DNA of 64,000 nucleotides from contig NZ_SSOB01000015.1 of the NCBI RefSeq assembly GCF_004801405.1, positions 1-64,000 on the forward strand. The letters run 5' to 3'. This stretch comes from Cohnella fermenti (GTDB lineage Bacteria > Bacillota > Bacilli > Paenibacillales > Paenibacillaceae). A model generated the notes under the pieces. The model worked only from the letters and a program-made list of their open reading frames with translations, searched no databases and was not told the DNA's origin. The position numbers were made by a program, and so were the translations under genes. This document shows, in pieces, positions 18,467-28,619 of the stretch (the stretch's first letter is position 1; the number at the start of each line of letters is the position of its first letter).

Positions 18467-20083
18467 TTACTTCGCGACCTTCGCGTTCCAGAGGACGGGG
18501 CCGACGAATTGGCTGAAGCCTTCTACCTTCTTGCTCGTGGCGACAACCTCGTTATAGTGGCCGATTACGGCGGAGTAAGCCTGCTCGTACAGATAGCCCT
18601 GCAGCTTATCCCATTCCGCCTTCGCCGCTGCCGGGTCCGCCTCCGAGCTGATCGTCGCGACCGATGCCTTCACTTGCGCGTCGTCCAGTCCGACCCAGCT
18701 CTGCGTGACGGCCAGCAGTTGAGGCGGGATCAGTTGGTAGCCGTTGCTTGTGACCATCAGATTCCACTTGCTGTGCTCGTCCTTCGTCTTCAGGAACGTC
18801 GCGAAGTCGGAGCTCAGCACCTCGACATTGAAGCCGACTTGCTTCAGCTCTTCCTGGATAACGAGCGTGGCTGCGTACATCTCGCTGTAGTCCGGAGTGG
18901 TCAGCAGAACGATCTTCTCGCCGTTATAGCCCGCGTCCTTCAGCAACTGCTTCGCCTTCTCCTGGTCGTTCTGGTTGTAGTACTCGGAGCCGGCCGTCGA
19001 CGCCCACTGCGTCTGGTCCGGATTCATGAAGCCCGGATCGAGCTTGTACAGATCGGGATTCGCGAAGCTTGCGAGCAGTATGTCTTCATCGTTCAGAGCC
19101 GCGACGGCCGCCTGGCGAAGCTTCTCGTTCTTGAACGCGCCCTCGCTCGAGTTAAGGAACGCCGTCAGCGTGCCGCCCGGATAAGAGGAGAGGGCGACGT
19201 TGCTGTCCGCAGACAGCTCCTCGAAGTTCTCCGTCGGGATGCTGTCCGCGACGTCGTATTCGCCGGACTTGACGCCGGCAACGCGCGTGGCGTTGTCGGG
19301 GACGAAGTAATAATAGATGTTCGGAGTCGCGGCTTCCTTCTTGCCGGCGAAGCCGCTCGGTTCTCCCTCCGGGCTCGCATAGTCGTCATTGCGAACAAGG
19401 TGGATGTATTGGTCTTGCTTCCATTCCGCAAGCTTGTACGGTCCCGTGCCGATATAATCGGTAATGCCTTCTGCGGGAGCGGCCTCGATGACTTCCTTCG
19501 GGAAGATCGCCGGGAACGCGGCTTGCGCGGACAGCAGCACGAGCACATCCGGGTTCGGCTTCGCGAGCTTGAGCACAACCGTGGTTGCGTCCGATGCGGA
19601 GAAGTTCGCCTCTTCAAGCAGCGTCTTCGCGCGGCTGGAGGTGGCCAGCCAACGGTTCATCGACGCAACGACGTCATCGCTTGTCAATTCCTTGCCGTTA
19701 TGGAACTTCACGCCTTGGCGCAGCTTGATTGTATACGTCAGCCCGTCTTCGCTCTTCTCGTACGACTCGGCCAGCACCGGGGTCGGCTCGTAATTCCCGT
19801 TTAAGGTAAACAACGTTTCGAAAATATTGCCGGCAATATCCAGAGCCAAAGCCGACGCGGTTGTCGCGGAATCGAGGGTTGGCGGCTGGGCCGTCACGGC
19901 GATCTTCAAGCTGTCCTTGTAGCTGGCCGCAGCCGGCTGCGATGCTGTGGATGAATTGGCTGGCGACGCGCTGCCGCTTGCGTTCGAGCCGCCGTTATTG
20001 TTGTTGCCATTGCTGCACGCCACCGTAAAGGCAAGCACTGCAGCCGCCGATAGACCTAATCCTGACCGCCATTTTTTTCTCAT
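18467..20083 (-). CDS. Peptide-type ABC transporter substrate-binding lipoprotein
   Basis: 538 residues. A lipoprotein signal (AAAVLAFTVACSNGN) is followed by an Asn/Gly/Ser-rich linker and a family-5 extracellular solute-binding domain (SLKIAVTAQPPTLDSATTAS, VKFHNGKELTSDDVVASMNRWL, AEWKQDQYIHLVRNDDY). It captures peptides, nickel or other small solutes at the outer membrane face of the cell membrane and passes them to the permeases. GGAGGG precedes the ATG. As first gene of the operon it is separated from the permeases by a likely partial terminator. Substrate identity cannot be read from sequence. Confidence 0.92.
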   Translation of the reverse strand: MRKKWRSGLGLSAAAVLAFTVACSNGNNNNGGSNASGSASPANSSTASQPAAASYKDSLKIAVTAQPPTLDSATTASALALDIAGNIFETLFTLNGNYEPTPVLAESYEKSEDGLTYTIKLRQGVKFHNGKELTSDDVVASMNRWLATSSRAKTLLEEANFSASDATTVVLKLAKPNPDVLVLLSAQAAFPAIFPKEVIEAAPAEGITDYIGTGPYKLAEWKQDQYIHLVRNDDYASPEGEPSGFAGKKEAATPNIYYYFVPDNATRVAGVKSGEYDVADSIPTENFEELSADSNVALSSYPGGTLTAFLNSSEGAFKNEKLRQAAVAALNDEDILLASFANPDLYKLDPGFMNPDQTQWASTAGSEYYNQNDQEKAKQLLKDAGYNGEKIVLLTTPDYSEMYAATLVIQEELKQVGFNVEVLSSDFATFLKTKDEHSKWNLMVTSNGYQLIPPQLLAVTQSWVGLDDAQVKASVATISSEADPAAAKAEWDKLQGYLYEQAYSAVIGHYNEVVATSKKVEGFSQFVGPVLWNAKVAK

Positions 20084-20189
20084 CTGTCTGAACCCTCCAG
20101 TATTAATCTGTTAATTCCGATTGAACTAATAGGCATTACAAATCATAATCCATTCGTTCCAACGTGTCAACAACAACGTGTCAACAACA

Positions 20190-20228
20190 AAACAACCTCG
20201 CCGTTCCATTCCGGGATGGACGTCGAGG
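20190..20228 (-). terminator. Rho-independent terminator of the PDZ/Lon-like protease gene
   Basis: On the minus strand, CCTCG pairs with CGAGG and CCAT with ATGG inside it, followed by TTGTTTTGTTGTTG. It lies 30 nt after the protease stop. Just beyond it, ACGTGTCAACAACA occurs twice in direct repeat. Confidence 0.7.
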
Positions 20229-20257
20229 CTGTCTTGCTATGTCGCTGCGCCGAACGT

Positions 20258-21301
20258 TCAGCTCTTGGCTTCCAGCCCTTGCAGGAAGTCGATTGCGTCC
20301 TGAAGCGACGACACCTTGACGAGCTTCAGGTTCAGATCGAGCTTCTTCACGGTGTCCTCGGCTTCCTTCCAGTTGCTGTAGCCGCCCGATTCGACGTAAG
20401 GAACGAGGAAGTAGTCCGCCTTCTCGCGATCGGCCGCCATCAGCTTGTACTGGATGCCGCCGATCTGCCCGACGTTGCCCTTGGCTTCTATCGTTCCCGT
20501 ACCGGCGACTTGGTAACCCTTGGTCAAGTCTTCGCCGGTCAGTTGCGCGACGATCTCGAGCGTCATCATCAGCCCGGCCGACGGACCGCCCGTATCTTCG
20601 AAGTCGAACTCGACCGGATCGGGGACCGTCACCTTAACGACCGAGTCGCGGTAGAAGCCGACGCCCGCCGCGCCGGAATCCATCTTGATGAGCGGAACCT
20701 CGACCTCGAACGTCTTCTCGCCGCGGGTTCCGGCCAGCTTCACGACATCTCCGGCTTTCTTGTCTGCGAGAATCTTCGTGAACGCCTCCGCCGTGTTCGC
20801 GTCCTGCCCGTCGATCGAGGTGATGATGTCGCCCTCCTGCAGGCCGTGGAGCCGCGCCTCGGTATTGTCGAGGAACGCCCGCACGATGACTCCTTGCTCC
20901 TCGACCTGAATGTCTTCCTTCATCGCCCCGTATGCGGCCATCAGCGCCGCCGCCTCGGAGTTGTCCCGCATCCAGTACAGCAGGTTGCGATAGGCTTCCA
21001 GGTTGACCGTGCCGCCTGTCGCCGATTCCTGCGTCTTGATATCCATGCGGGGATTGAGCCTGGCGTAAATAAGATCGAACACGTTCGGTTTGGAACGGGT
21101 GGATACCGTTGTGAACAGCAGGGCGCCCTTCTCGTCCAGCTCATGTCCCGTCTGCACGCGAGGATGGACGGGCTCCGCCGAGCCGGGACCGTAGATCACG
21201 TACGGCCAAGTCCAATAATACGCGACAACGAAGACGACAGCGACGAGTCCTCCGGCAATGGCTGTCCAATTGCGTCTGATCCAATGCTTCCAAGCAGCCA
21301 T
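20258..21301 (-). CDS. PDZ-domain Lon-like (S16) serine protease, YlbL/SepM-type
   Basis: 347 residues. One N-terminal membrane helix (WTAIAGGLVAVVFVVAYYW) anchors an extracytoplasmic PDZ domain (QEGVIV... LHGLQEGDIITSIDGQDANT) and a C-terminal Lon-type protease domain with the Ser nucleophile in TGGPSAGLMMTLEI and the Lys of the dyad in VGQIGGIQYKLMAADR. The SepM family processes secreted peptides or membrane substrates. The ATG at 21301 follows GGAGGTGA with 7 nt; an ATG further upstream precedes the ribosome site and is not used. The gene is followed by its own terminator and is upstream of a repeat-filled gap. Confidence 0.88.
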   Translation of the reverse strand: MAAWKHWIRRNWTAIAGGLVAVVFVVAYYWTWPYVIYGPGSAEPVHPRVQTGHELDEKGALLFTTVSTRSKPNVFDLIYARLNPRMDIKTQESATGGTVNLEAYRNLLYWMRDNSEAAALMAAYGAMKEDIQVEEQGVIVRAFLDNTEARLHGLQEGDIITSIDGQDANTAEAFTKILADKKAGDVVKLAGTRGEKTFEVEVPLIKMDSGAAGVGFYRDSVVKVTVPDPVEFDFEDTGGPSAGLMMTLEIVAQLTGEDLTKGYQVAGTGTIEAKGNVGQIGGIQYKLMAADREKADYFLVPYVESGGYSNWKEAEDTVKKLDLNLKLVKVSSLQDAIDFLQGLEAKS

Positions 21302-21414
21302 CCGAGGCTCACCTCCGATACCCATTATAACGCTTTCGATTGTCCGAGACAAAATTTTCCGACCGGCGCTTGTCCCTGTGGATAACGTCGTCCGGGGCCG
21401 TCGATGCCGCTTGA

Positions 21415-21568
21415 TTCCGCCAGATGCCGCCCGCCACGTACCGCGAGAATGCCGCCGGATGCCGCCGGATAGCTTCGGACACCGCCGGATGCCCCCGATC
21501 CCCCTCCGACGTCGCCGTATATCGCCGGATGCCCCCCCCATATACCGCCGGACGCCGCCGGATATCGG
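21415..21568. repeat. GCCGGAT-rich degenerate direct repeats
   Basis: CGCCGGA(T/C) recurs at least six times (for example GCCGCCGGAT near 21450 and 21461) at irregular spacing. It fills the first part of the 545-nt gap between the protease and aconitase genes; nothing there looks coding. Confidence 0.5.
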
Positions 21569-21574
21569 GAATAT

Positions 21575-21744
21575 ATGTGAATTTTCACATTCGCATGGCT
21601 CGGTAACGGGCAATTTGAACGATTATATGTGAAAAACAGCATTCATAGAGGAATTGCGAGCCCGAGGTGCTGGATGTATGCTAAAAACCACATAAAACGT
21701 CTCGATCCGCTTAAATTCAGGCCGACGAATGTGAAAAATCGCAT
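21575..21744 (+). repeat. Phased-palindrome element, copy C (four units)
   Basis: Units start at 21575, 21627, 21678 and 21729 (steps 52, 51, 51): ATGTGAATTTTCACAT, ATGTGAAAAACAGCAT, ATGCTAAAAACCACAT and ATGTGAAAAATCGCAT. Units 1-2 are followed by a TTCG/TTCA motif, while units 3-4 are followed by AAAA, so the flanks of the two halves are inverted relative to each other. The copy aligns full-length with those at 48268 (same strand) and 9830 (opposite strand). Confidence 0.9.
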
Positions 21745-21780
21745 AAAATCGCAAATCGCCCGGCCGCCGACTAACCGAAT

Positions 21781-21817
21781 AGAAGAACGGCGGCGCAGGG
21801 AAGACCCGCACCGCCGT
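21781..21817 (-). terminator. Rho-independent terminator of the aconitase gene
   Basis: On the minus strand ACGGCGG and CCGCCGT pair around an inner GGG/CCC stem with a TCTT loop, followed by TCTTCTATT. It lies 30 nt past the aconitase stop. Confidence 0.7.
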
Positions 21818-21846
21818 CCGATGGTTTCGGTACAGCGTAAAAACAA

Positions 21847-24555
21847 TTATTGATTAGCGATCATCTGACGCAGAACAGTCTGCAGGATGCCGCTGTTGCG
21901 GTAGTAGTCGACGTCGACCATCGAATCCAGGCGGACGATCGCCGGGAATTCGAACGTGGAGCCGTCTTCGCGGGTAACCGTTACGGTAACCGTCTGGCCG
22001 GGAACGACGTCGTTGCTCAGGCCCGTGATGTCGAACTTCTCGCGGCCGGTGATGCCGAGCGTCTTCCAGCTCGAGCCCGGTTGGAATTGCAGCGGCAGAA
22101 CGCCCATGCCGACCAGGTTGGAGCGGTGAATCCGTTCGAAGCTCTCGGCGATAACCGCCTTGACGCCGAGCAGGAACGTGCCCTTGGCCGCCCAGTCGCG
22201 GGAGGAGCCGGTGCCGTATTCCTTGCCGGCGATGACGACAAGGTTCGTGCCGGACGCTTGGTACTTCATCGAAGCGTCGTAGATGGACATCACTTCACCC
22301 GTAGGCAGGTAAGTCGTGACGCCGCCTTCCGTTCCCGGAGCCACTTGGTTGCGGATGCGGATGTTCGCGAACGTACCGCGCATCATGACCTCGTGGTGAC
22401 CGCGGCGGGACCCGTAGGAGTTGAAGTCCTTCTTGTCGACGCCGTGCTCGATCAGGTACTTGCCCGCAGGGCTGTCGGCCTTGATGTTGCCGGCAGGGGA
22501 GATGTGGTCCGTCGTGACGGAATCGCCCATCAGCGCCATAACGTTGGCATGCTTGATGTCGACGATGTCGCCCGCTTCGGCGCCCAGGCCCGTGAAGAAC
22601 GGCGGATTCGCGATGTACGTGGACTTCTCGTCCCACTCGTACAGCTCGCCCTTCGGAACCGGAATTTGGTTCCATTGTTCGTTCTGCGTGAACACATTCT
22701 CGTACTTCGCACGGAACATGTCCGGCGAGAGCGAGGAGCGAACGGCTTCCTGGATCTCTGCGTTCGTCGGCCAGATATCCTTCAGGTAGACCGCTTCGCC
22801 GTCCTTGCTCGTGCCGATCGGCTCGTTGGCCAGGTCGATGTTGACTGTGCCCGCGAGTGCGTAAGCGACGACGAGAGGCGGAGACGCCAGGTAGTTCGCC
22901 TTGACCTGGGCGTGAACGCGGCCTTCGAAGTTCCGGTTGCCGGACAGCACGGCGGCGACGGTCAGGTCATTGTCGGCGATCGCTTCGCTGACTTCGTCCG
23001 GAAGCGGGCCGGAGTTGCCGATGCAAGTTGCGCAGCCGTAGCCGGCAACGTAGAAGCCGAGCTTCTCAAGGTAAGGAAGCAGGCCGGACTTGGTCAGGTA
23101 ATCGGTGACGACAAGCGAGCCCGGAGTCAGGGAACTCTTGACATATTCCGGCTTGGTCAGGCCAAGCTCGACCGCCTTCTTCGCGACGAGAGCGGCGCCC
23201 AGCATAACGCTCGGGTTGGACGTGTTCGTGCAGCTCGTGATCGCCGCGATAACGACGGCGCCCGTCTTGAGCTGGCTGAACTTGCCGTTCTTGTGGTGAA
23301 CGTCGGCCGTCGCCACAATCTTCTCTTCGGTGAGGCCGTAGCCGCCCTTGTCGATCGGCGTGCGGATGATGCTGTTGAACTCTTCCTTCATGGAAGTCAG
23401 TTCGACGCGGTCTTGCGGACGCTTCGGTCCGGCAAGGCTCGGCACGATCGTCGACAGGTCAAGCTCGAGGATGTCGGTGAACACCGGGTCCGGAGTCTCG
23501 TCCGTGCGGAACATGCCTTGCGCCTTGTAGTAAGCTTCGACGAGCTCAAGCTGGCTGTCTTCGCGGCCCGTGAGGCGCATGTAGTTCAGCGTCTCGGAGT
23601 CGACCGGGAAGAAGCCGACCGTCGCGCCGTATTCCGGAGCCATGTTGGCGACCGTCGCGCGGTCGGCCAGGCTGATGTTGGACAGGCCGGAGCCGAAGAA
23701 CTCGACGAACTTGCCGACAACGCCCTTCTTGCGGAGCATCTGGGTAACGGTCAGAGCCAGGTCGGTCGCCGTCGCGCCTTCTGCCAGGCTGCCCGTCAGG
23801 CGGAAGCCGATAACTTCAGGCATAACGAAGTACAGCGGTTGGCCGAGCATGCCGGCTTCGGCTTCGATGCCGCCGACGCCCCAGCCCACGACGCCCAGAC
23901 CGTTGATCATCGTCGTGTGGGAGTCCGTTCCGACGAGGGAGTCCGGATACACTTCGGTGACGCCGTTCTTCGTCTTCGTGGCGGCTACGGAAGCCAGGTA
24001 CTCCAGGTTGACCTGGTGAACGATGCCCGTTGCCGGAGGAACCGCGCGGAAGTTGTCGAACGCCGTTTGCGCCCAGCGCAGGAAGCGATAGCGCTCCTCG
24101 TTGCGCTCGAACTCGATGTCCATGTTGTATTGAAGCGCGTCGGGGGTGCCGAATGCGTCTACCATGACGGAGTGGTCGATAACAAGGTCAACCGGAACGA
24201 GCGGGTTGATCCGCTTCGGATCGCCGCCGGCTTGCTTGACGGTCTCGCGCATGGCGGCCAGGTCGACGACAACCGGTACGCCGGTGAAGTCTTGAAGCAC
24301 GATACGAGCCGGAATGAACGGGATCTCCTTATCCTCGCGTCCATTCGCCCAGTTGCCGAGTTGCTTGACGTGCTCGAGGGTAATCGCGCGTCCGTCGAAT
24401 TGGCGGATAGCGGCTTCGAGCAGAACCTTGATCGAGAACGGCAGCTTGGACACGGGGCCAAGACCTTGCTGTTCCAGACCTTGCAGGTCGTAGTACCGGT
24501 ACGACTTACCGGCGGCCTGCAGCGTTGCCTGAACCTGATACGGCAGGTTGGACAA
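21847..24555 (-). CDS. acnA: Aconitate hydratase (AcnA type)
   Basis: 902 residues, the usual AcnA length. The [4Fe-4S] ligands are in [15 protein letters not shown] and [14 protein letters not shown], and the substrate-binding segments [15 protein letters not shown] and [16 protein letters not shown] are intact. It isomerises citrate to isocitrate in the TCA cycle and in Bacillus relatives also acts as an RNA-binding regulator when its cluster is lost. The start is TTG at 24555, about 9 nt after AGGAGG; no in-frame ATG exists nearby. It has its own promoter and terminator. Confidence 0.97.
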   Translation of the reverse strand: MSNLPYQVQATLQAAGKSYRYYDLQGLEQQGLGPVSKLPFSIKVLLEAAIRQFDGRAITLEHVKQLGNWANGREDKEIPFIPARIVLQDFTGVPVVVDLAAMRETVKQAGGDPKRINPLVPVDLVIDHSVMVDAFGTPDALQYNMDIEFERNEERYRFLRWAQTAFDNFRAVPPATGIVHQVNLEYLASVAATKTKNGVTEVYPDSLVGTDSHTTMINGLGVVGWGVGGIEAEAGMLGQPLYFVMPEVIGFRLTGSLAEGATATDLALTVTQMLRKKGVVGKFVEFFGSGLSNISLADRATVANMAPEYGATVGFFPVDSETLNYMRLTGREDSQLELVEAYYKAQGMFRTDETPDPVFTDILELDLSTIVPSLAGPKRPQDRVELTSMKEEFNSIIRTPIDKGGYGLTEEKIVATADVHHKNGKFSQLKTGAVVIAAITSCTNTSNPSVMLGAALVAKKAVELGLTKPEYVKSSLTPGSLVVTDYLTKSGLLPYLEKLGFYVAGYGCATCIGNSGPLPDEVSEAIADNDLTVAAVLSGNRNFEGRVHAQVKANYLASPPLVVAYALAGTVNIDLANEPIGTSKDGEAVYLKDIWPTNAEIQEAVRSSLSPDMFRAKYENVFTQNEQWNQIPVPKGELYEWDEKSTYIANPPFFTGLGAEAGDIVDIKHANVMALMGDSVTTDHISPAGNIKADSPAGKYLIEHGVDKKDFNSYGSRRGHHEVMMRGTFANIRIRNQVAPGTEGGVTTYLPTGEVMSIYDASMKYQASGTNLVVIAGKEYGTGSSRDWAAKGTFLLGVKAVIAESFERIHRSNLVGMGVLPLQFQPGSSWKTLGITGREKFDITGLSNDVVPGQTVTVTVTREDGSTFEFPAIVRLDSMVDVDYYRNSGILQTVLRQMIANQ

Positions 24556-24623
24556 TTCAATCAGCCTCCTGATGGAGTTTCATTCTACGAAACTCGATTT
24601 CAAAAACACTTTCTCCATTAGTA

Positions 24624-24652
24624 AGTATAACGTTTTGACCGTTGTCCGTAAA
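24624..24652 (-). promoter_or_regulatory. Sigma-A-type promoter of the aconitase gene
   Basis: On the minus strand TTTACG (24652-24647) and TATACT (24629-24624) are 17 nt apart, putting the start near 24617 and giving a leader of about 60 nt before the TTG start. The rest of the 24556-24862 gap has no gene. Confidence 0.6.
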
Positions 24653-24862
24653 GACGAAATTCGCCTTCCGGCGCGGAAAGTTCACGGAAAGTTCGAAAGT
24701 TTGCCCGGCACATCCGAACTAGGATTCCACATTCGAACCTCCGTTCATCCGTCGCAGCTTCTTCTCGTTTGTTCCGATTATTTTTTTACCCGGCATGAGT
24801 GTGTGCGTTCGAGCATAGGATGGATCGGGCACCATCTGCGGCGAGCGGAGGGAGGAAGCAAG

Positions 24863-25951
24863 GTGGCGGACAAGGATAACGGGTGGAAAAAAGCGCTGGT
24901 GGAATATGTGAACACGTTAAACGAAGATGGGCTGGCGGGGAATGCGGAACCGTATCGATCCGTGCCCGATGCCGAGCACCGGCTGCGCCTCTTGAAGCGG
25001 TCGCAGGCGCTTGCGCGGCGGGAGGGCGGCATTCGCATGAAGCCGCTTCGCAGCGAGATGAGGGCGCGGTTGATCAGCAAGGAGGAGAAGGCGGCGGAGG
25101 CGACCTGCGTCGTCCGCTTCCATCTGATTCGCTCGTACGAGCAGGATCAGCTTCCATGGCTGGAGGAGAGAGCGGAGCAGGAGCGCATTCGCTTCGTAAG
25201 GACCGGCAGCCGTTGGCGGATCGACCGGATCGAGCCGGTGGCCGCGGAGAATGCCGCGGAGGAGTGGCCGGGGGGCGGAGAGGATTCGTCGGCCGGTTAC
25301 GGCTGGGGGAGAAGGACGGTTATTCCGTCCATGCCGCTTGTCCTGGCGGGCCAGGACAGCAGGGCCCGGTCGAGAGTGCTAGCCGGCCCCGGAATCGGCC
25401 GCAGCGGCTGGGGCGAGGGCTGGTTCGACCCTTCGCGGCGAGGGGCTGTTTATCGCCGGGAAGACGTCGTCGCCTATGCGGAGCAATGGTGGGACGAGGC
25501 GAATCCGTCGTACGAGAATTTCGAGGTGAATTGCACGAATTACGTCTCCCAGTGCATCTTTGCAGGGGGGGCGCCGATGAACTATACTGGGAGAAGAGAA
25601 TCGGGCTGGTGGTACAAGGGCAGGGCGAACGGCCAGGAGCTGTGGAGCTACAGTTGGGCTGTGGCGAACGCGCTTCAGACTTATCTCTCCCAGCCCCGAA
25701 CCTTCGGACTTCGCGCGGAGCTTGTGGAATCGCCGCAGCAGTTGATGCCGGGCGATGTGATCTGCTACGACTGGGACGGCAACGGACGATTCCAGCACAA
25801 CACGATCGTCGTGGCGTTCACCCCGGACGGGATGCCGCTGGTCAACGCGAACACGGTGAGCAGCCGTCACCGCTATTGGGACTATCGGGATTCGTACGCA
25901 TGGACGGAACGGACTCGCTATAGGTTTTTCCACATTGCCGACGAATTCTAG
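24863..25951 (+). CDS. Putative amidase-domain protein
   Basis: 362 residues. The C-terminal ~170 residues form an amidase_6-like (NlpC/P60-related) domain: a conserved start YRREDVVAYAEQWWDEANPSYENF, the probable nucleophile in NCTNYVSQCIFAGG, and a later GDVICYDWDGNGRFQHNTIVV with the His. The N-terminal half, rich in Arg and Glu, resembles the helical leader found in such Paenibacillus and Bacillus proteins. No signal peptide is evident, so its location is uncertain. The start is GTG at 24863 with GGAGGAAG upstream; the frame is open further upstream but without a ribosome site. The role may be cell-wall or sporulation-related, which is inference only. Confidence 0.8.
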   Translation: MADKDNGWKKALVEYVNTLNEDGLAGNAEPYRSVPDAEHRLRLLKRSQALARREGGIRMKPLRSEMRARLISKEEKAAEATCVVRFHLIRSYEQDQLPWLEERAEQERIRFVRTGSRWRIDRIEPVAAENAAEEWPGGGEDSSAGYGWGRRTVIPSMPLVLAGQDSRARSRVLAGPGIGRSGWGEGWFDPSRRGAVYRREDVVAYAEQWWDEANPSYENFEVNCTNYVSQCIFAGGAPMNYTGRRESGWWYKGRANGQELWSYSWAVANALQTYLSQPRTFGLRAELVESPQQLMPGDVICYDWDGNGRFQHNTIVVAFTPDGMPLVNANTVSSRHRYWDYRDSYAWTERTRYRFFHIADEF

Positions 25952-26007
25952 GTTCGCCCAGCCTCCCATTACAATAGGAAGTTAGCCGATAAGGCCGGAG
26001 GACAACC

Positions 26008-27171
26008 ATGGCACATAAAGTACGCGTCGGTCTCGTATACGGCGGGCGCTCGGGAGAACACGAAGTATCGCTTCAAACCGCGCTGGCGGTGCTTAAGTCG
26101 TTCGATTACGACAAGTACGAACTTATTCCTTATTATATTACGAAGACGGGCCAATGGCGTTCGGGTCCGTTGCTTCAGGCTCCTCCTTCGGCGGTTAGCG
26201 AGCTTCAGTTCCCGGCTGCTTCGGCGGCATCGGCGGACGGTTCGGGTGCGGGCGGCAGTTCGCTTGTTGTGACGGGCTCTTCGCTCGCCCCTCTGCTGCA
26301 AGGGATGTCCGACCGGGTGCTGAGTGCGGAAGGAGCGGCGGCGGGCGACCGCGCCATCGACGTCATGTTCCCTCTCCTGCACGGCACGTTCGGGGAAGAC
26401 GGGACGATTCAGGGCTTGTTCGAGATGGCGGGGCTTCCCTACGTCGGAGCGGGCGTGCTCGCCTCTGCGGTCGGCATGGATAAGGCAGCCATGAAGACTA
26501 TGTTCGCCCAGGCGGGCCTGCCGCAGGTCGGCTACCGCTACTTCACGCGGTTCCAATGGAACAAGGACCGGGAGGGAGAGCTGGCGGGCATCGAGGAGTT
26601 GCTCGGCTACCCGTGCTTCGTCAAGCCGGCGAACCTCGGCTCGAGCGTCGGCGTGTCCAAGGCGCGCAATCGGGAGGAACTGATCGCGGCGGTGCAGGAA
26701 GCGCTGCGGTACGACCGCAAGGTGATCATCGAGGAGTTCGTCGACGCGCGCGAGATCGAGGTCAGCGTGCTCGGCAACGACGACCCGCGGGCATCGGTTC
26801 CCGGCGAGATCGTGAGCTCGAACGAGTTCTACGACTACAAGGCCAAGTACATCGACGGCAAGTCGGTCATGGTCATCCCGGCGGAGATTCCGCCGGAGAC
26901 GGCGCAGACGATCCGCGAGCTGGCGGTTCGCGCGTTCCTCGCAATTGATGGGAGCGGGCTTTGCCGCGCGGACTTTTTCCTTCGGCGCAGTGACGGCGCG
27001 CTCTTCATCAACGAGGTCAACACGCTGCCCGGCTTCACGCCGTTCAGCATGTACCCGCTCATGTGGAAGGAGACGGGCCTTCCGTATGCAGAGCTGCTCG
27101 ACACGCTGATCCGGCTCGCCATCGAGCGCTTCGAGGAGAAGCAAGCGATCGACTACGGCGGCGGAGAGTAG
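26008..27171 (+). CDS. ddl: D-alanine--D-alanine ligase
   Basis: 387 residues. It starts VRVGLVYGGRSGEHEVSLQTA, the Ddl N-terminal signature, and has the ATP-grasp segments YPCFVKPANLGSSVGVSKARN and LCRADFFLRRSDGALFINEVNTLPGFTPFSMYP. It joins two D-alanines with ATP for peptidoglycan precursors in the cytoplasm. An insertion of about 30 Ala/Ser/Gly-rich residues (near 65-90) is not part of the core. GGAGG lies upstream of the ATG. A strong terminator follows. Confidence 0.95.
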   Translation: MAHKVRVGLVYGGRSGEHEVSLQTALAVLKSFDYDKYELIPYYITKTGQWRSGPLLQAPPSAVSELQFPAASAASADGSGAGGSSLVVTGSSLAPLLQGMSDRVLSAEGAAAGDRAIDVMFPLLHGTFGEDGTIQGLFEMAGLPYVGAGVLASAVGMDKAAMKTMFAQAGLPQVGYRYFTRFQWNKDREGELAGIEELLGYPCFVKPANLGSSVGVSKARNREELIAAVQEALRYDRKVIIEEFVDAREIEVSVLGNDDPRASVPGEIVSSNEFYDYKAKYIDGKSVMVIPAEIPPETAQTIRELAVRAFLAIDGSGLCRADFFLRRSDGALFINEVNTLPGFTPFSMYPLMWKETGLPYAELLDTLIRLAIERFEEKQAIDYGGGE

Positions 27172-27223
27172 CGCCCGGTCCGGATGCTGATCTGGCGTCG
27201 AGAGCATGAGAAGCAAGAGAATC

Positions 27224-27262
27224 AAGCGGCAGCGGGGCGTTGGTCCTTGTTGCCGCTTTTTT
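27224..27262 (+). terminator. Rho-independent terminator of ddl
   Basis: AAGCGGCA (27224-27231) pairs with TGCCGCTT (27251-27258), followed by a six-T run. The next 200 nt hold only short GGTTAGTT and TAGTAATGCT direct repeats. Confidence 0.85.
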
Positions 27263-27463
27263 GGGGTGGTTAGTTGGTTAGTTGGGTAGCGAGGTGCCTG
27301 ATCGGGCGTGCGGGTGCGTGAGGGACTGAGGATGCGCGATAATGCGGGGGATGCGTGGGAAGGGAGTGTGGGGTGGTGCATGACGAGCTTAGTAATGCTA
27401 GTAATGCTTAGTAATGCTTAATGATGCGTAAATGATACGAAATGGATCTTAGGCGTGGTGGCT

Positions 27464-28375
27464 CAGGTCGCTGCCCCGGTCGCCCGCCGATGTACGGTAC
27501 ACCGTACCACACATTCGCTCGCTGCCCCGGTTGCCCGCCTATGTACGGTACACCGTACCACACATTCGCTCGCTGCCTCGGTTGTCCGCTGATGTACGGT
27601 ACACCGTACCACACATTCGCTCGCTGCCTCGGTTGTCCGCCGATGTACGGTCCACCGTACCACACATTCACTCGCTGCCCCGGTCGCCCGCCTATGTACG
27701 GTACACCGTACCACACATTCGCTCGCTGCTCCGGTCGCCCGCCGATGTATGGTGCTCCATACCACACATTCGCTCGCTGCCTCGGTCGCCCGCCGATGTA
27801 TGGTGCTCCATACCACACATTCGCTCGCTGCCTCGGTCGCCCGCCGATGTACGGTACACCGTACCACACATTCGCTCGCTGCCCCGGTCGCCCGCTGATG
27901 TACGGTACACCGTACCACACATTCGCTCGCTGCCCCGGTCGCCCGCCGATGTACGGTACACCGTACCACACATTCGCTCGCTGCCCCGGTCGCCCGCCGA
28001 TGTATGGTGCTCCATACCACACATTCGCTCGCTGCCTCGGTCGCCCGCCGATGTACGGTACACCGTACCACACATTCGCTCGCTGCCCCGGTTGTCCGCC
28101 GATGTACGGTACACCGTACCACACATTCGCTCGCTGCCTCGGTTGTCCGCTGATGTACGGTACACCGTACCACACATTCGCTCGCTGCCTCGGTCGCCCG
28201 CCGATGTACGGTACACCGTACCACACATTCGCTCGCTGCCCCGGTCGCCCGCCGATGTACGGTACACCGTACCACACATTCGCTCGCTGCCTCGGTTGTC
28301 CGCCGATGTATGGTGCTCCGTACCACACATTCGCTCGCTGCCCCGGTTGCCCGCCTATGTACGGTGCGGGTTCGG
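27464..28375. repeat. Tandem array of 51-bp units, each with a palindrome
   Basis: Seventeen complete units and one partial, with palindromes at 27492 and every 51 nt to 28308, then a half copy at 28359; no indel occurs. Most units hold GTACGGTACACCGTAC. Units at 27747, 27798 and 28002 read GTATGGTGCTCCATAC, changing both arms so that pairing is kept. The unit at 28308 (GTATGGTGCTCCGTAC) is an intermediate tolerating a G-T pair, and the unit at 27645 differs only in the loop. Between palindromes the sequence CACATTCGCTCGCTGC is nearly invariant and the C(C/T)CGGT(C/T)G(C/T)CCG part varies. Because 51 is a multiple of three, several frames stay open in both directions, but none has a ribosome site. 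Confidence 0.95.
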
Positions 28376-28383
28376 AGCAACGA

Positions 28384-28619
28384 ATTCGTAATTTCGCATA
28401 AGAGCGCCAACGGAGCGGCTCAAACGGCCCACCCCTATGGCCAAATGAATGCGAAATTTCACATAAAAAGTGGCGCAAGGTGGTCGAATTGGGACAATGA
28501 ATATGAAAAATCACATTCATTCGACCGAAATTCGTTTAACCGGAGCCATGTATGTGAAATTTCACATAAAATCGTGTAAATGGGCCGCGATTCGAGGGTG
28601 CGAATGTGAAATTTAGCAT
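28384..28619 (+). repeat. Phased-palindrome element, copy D (four units plus one degenerate)
   Basis: Units start at 28449, 28501, 28552 and 28604 (steps 52, 51, 52): ATGCGAAATTTCACAT, ATATGAAAAATCACAT, ATGTGAAATTTCACAT (a perfect palindrome) and ATGTGAAATTTAGCAT. A weaker ATTCGTAATTTCGCAT sits at 28384. Spacers diverge from copies B, C and E. Just after the copy, 28643-28655 (ATTCGCTCGCTGC) repeats a segment of the adjoining 51-bp array. Confidence 0.85.

Noticed and set aside
27464..28375. CRISPR array.
   Set aside because: The sequence between palindromes is nearly the same in every unit, so there are no unique spacers, and no cas genes are nearby.
27408..28520. Long open frames on both strands across the 51-bp array (17-residue protein repeats).
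   Set aside because: The unit length is a multiple of three, so frames stay open automatically. None has a ribosome site, and the minus-strand frame starts inside repeat copy D.
28552..28567. Repeat palindromes as Fnr, CRP or Rex operators.
   Set aside because: The half-sites TGTGA/TCACA are separated by 4 nt, whereas Crp/Fnr and Rex sites need 6 nt between these halves.
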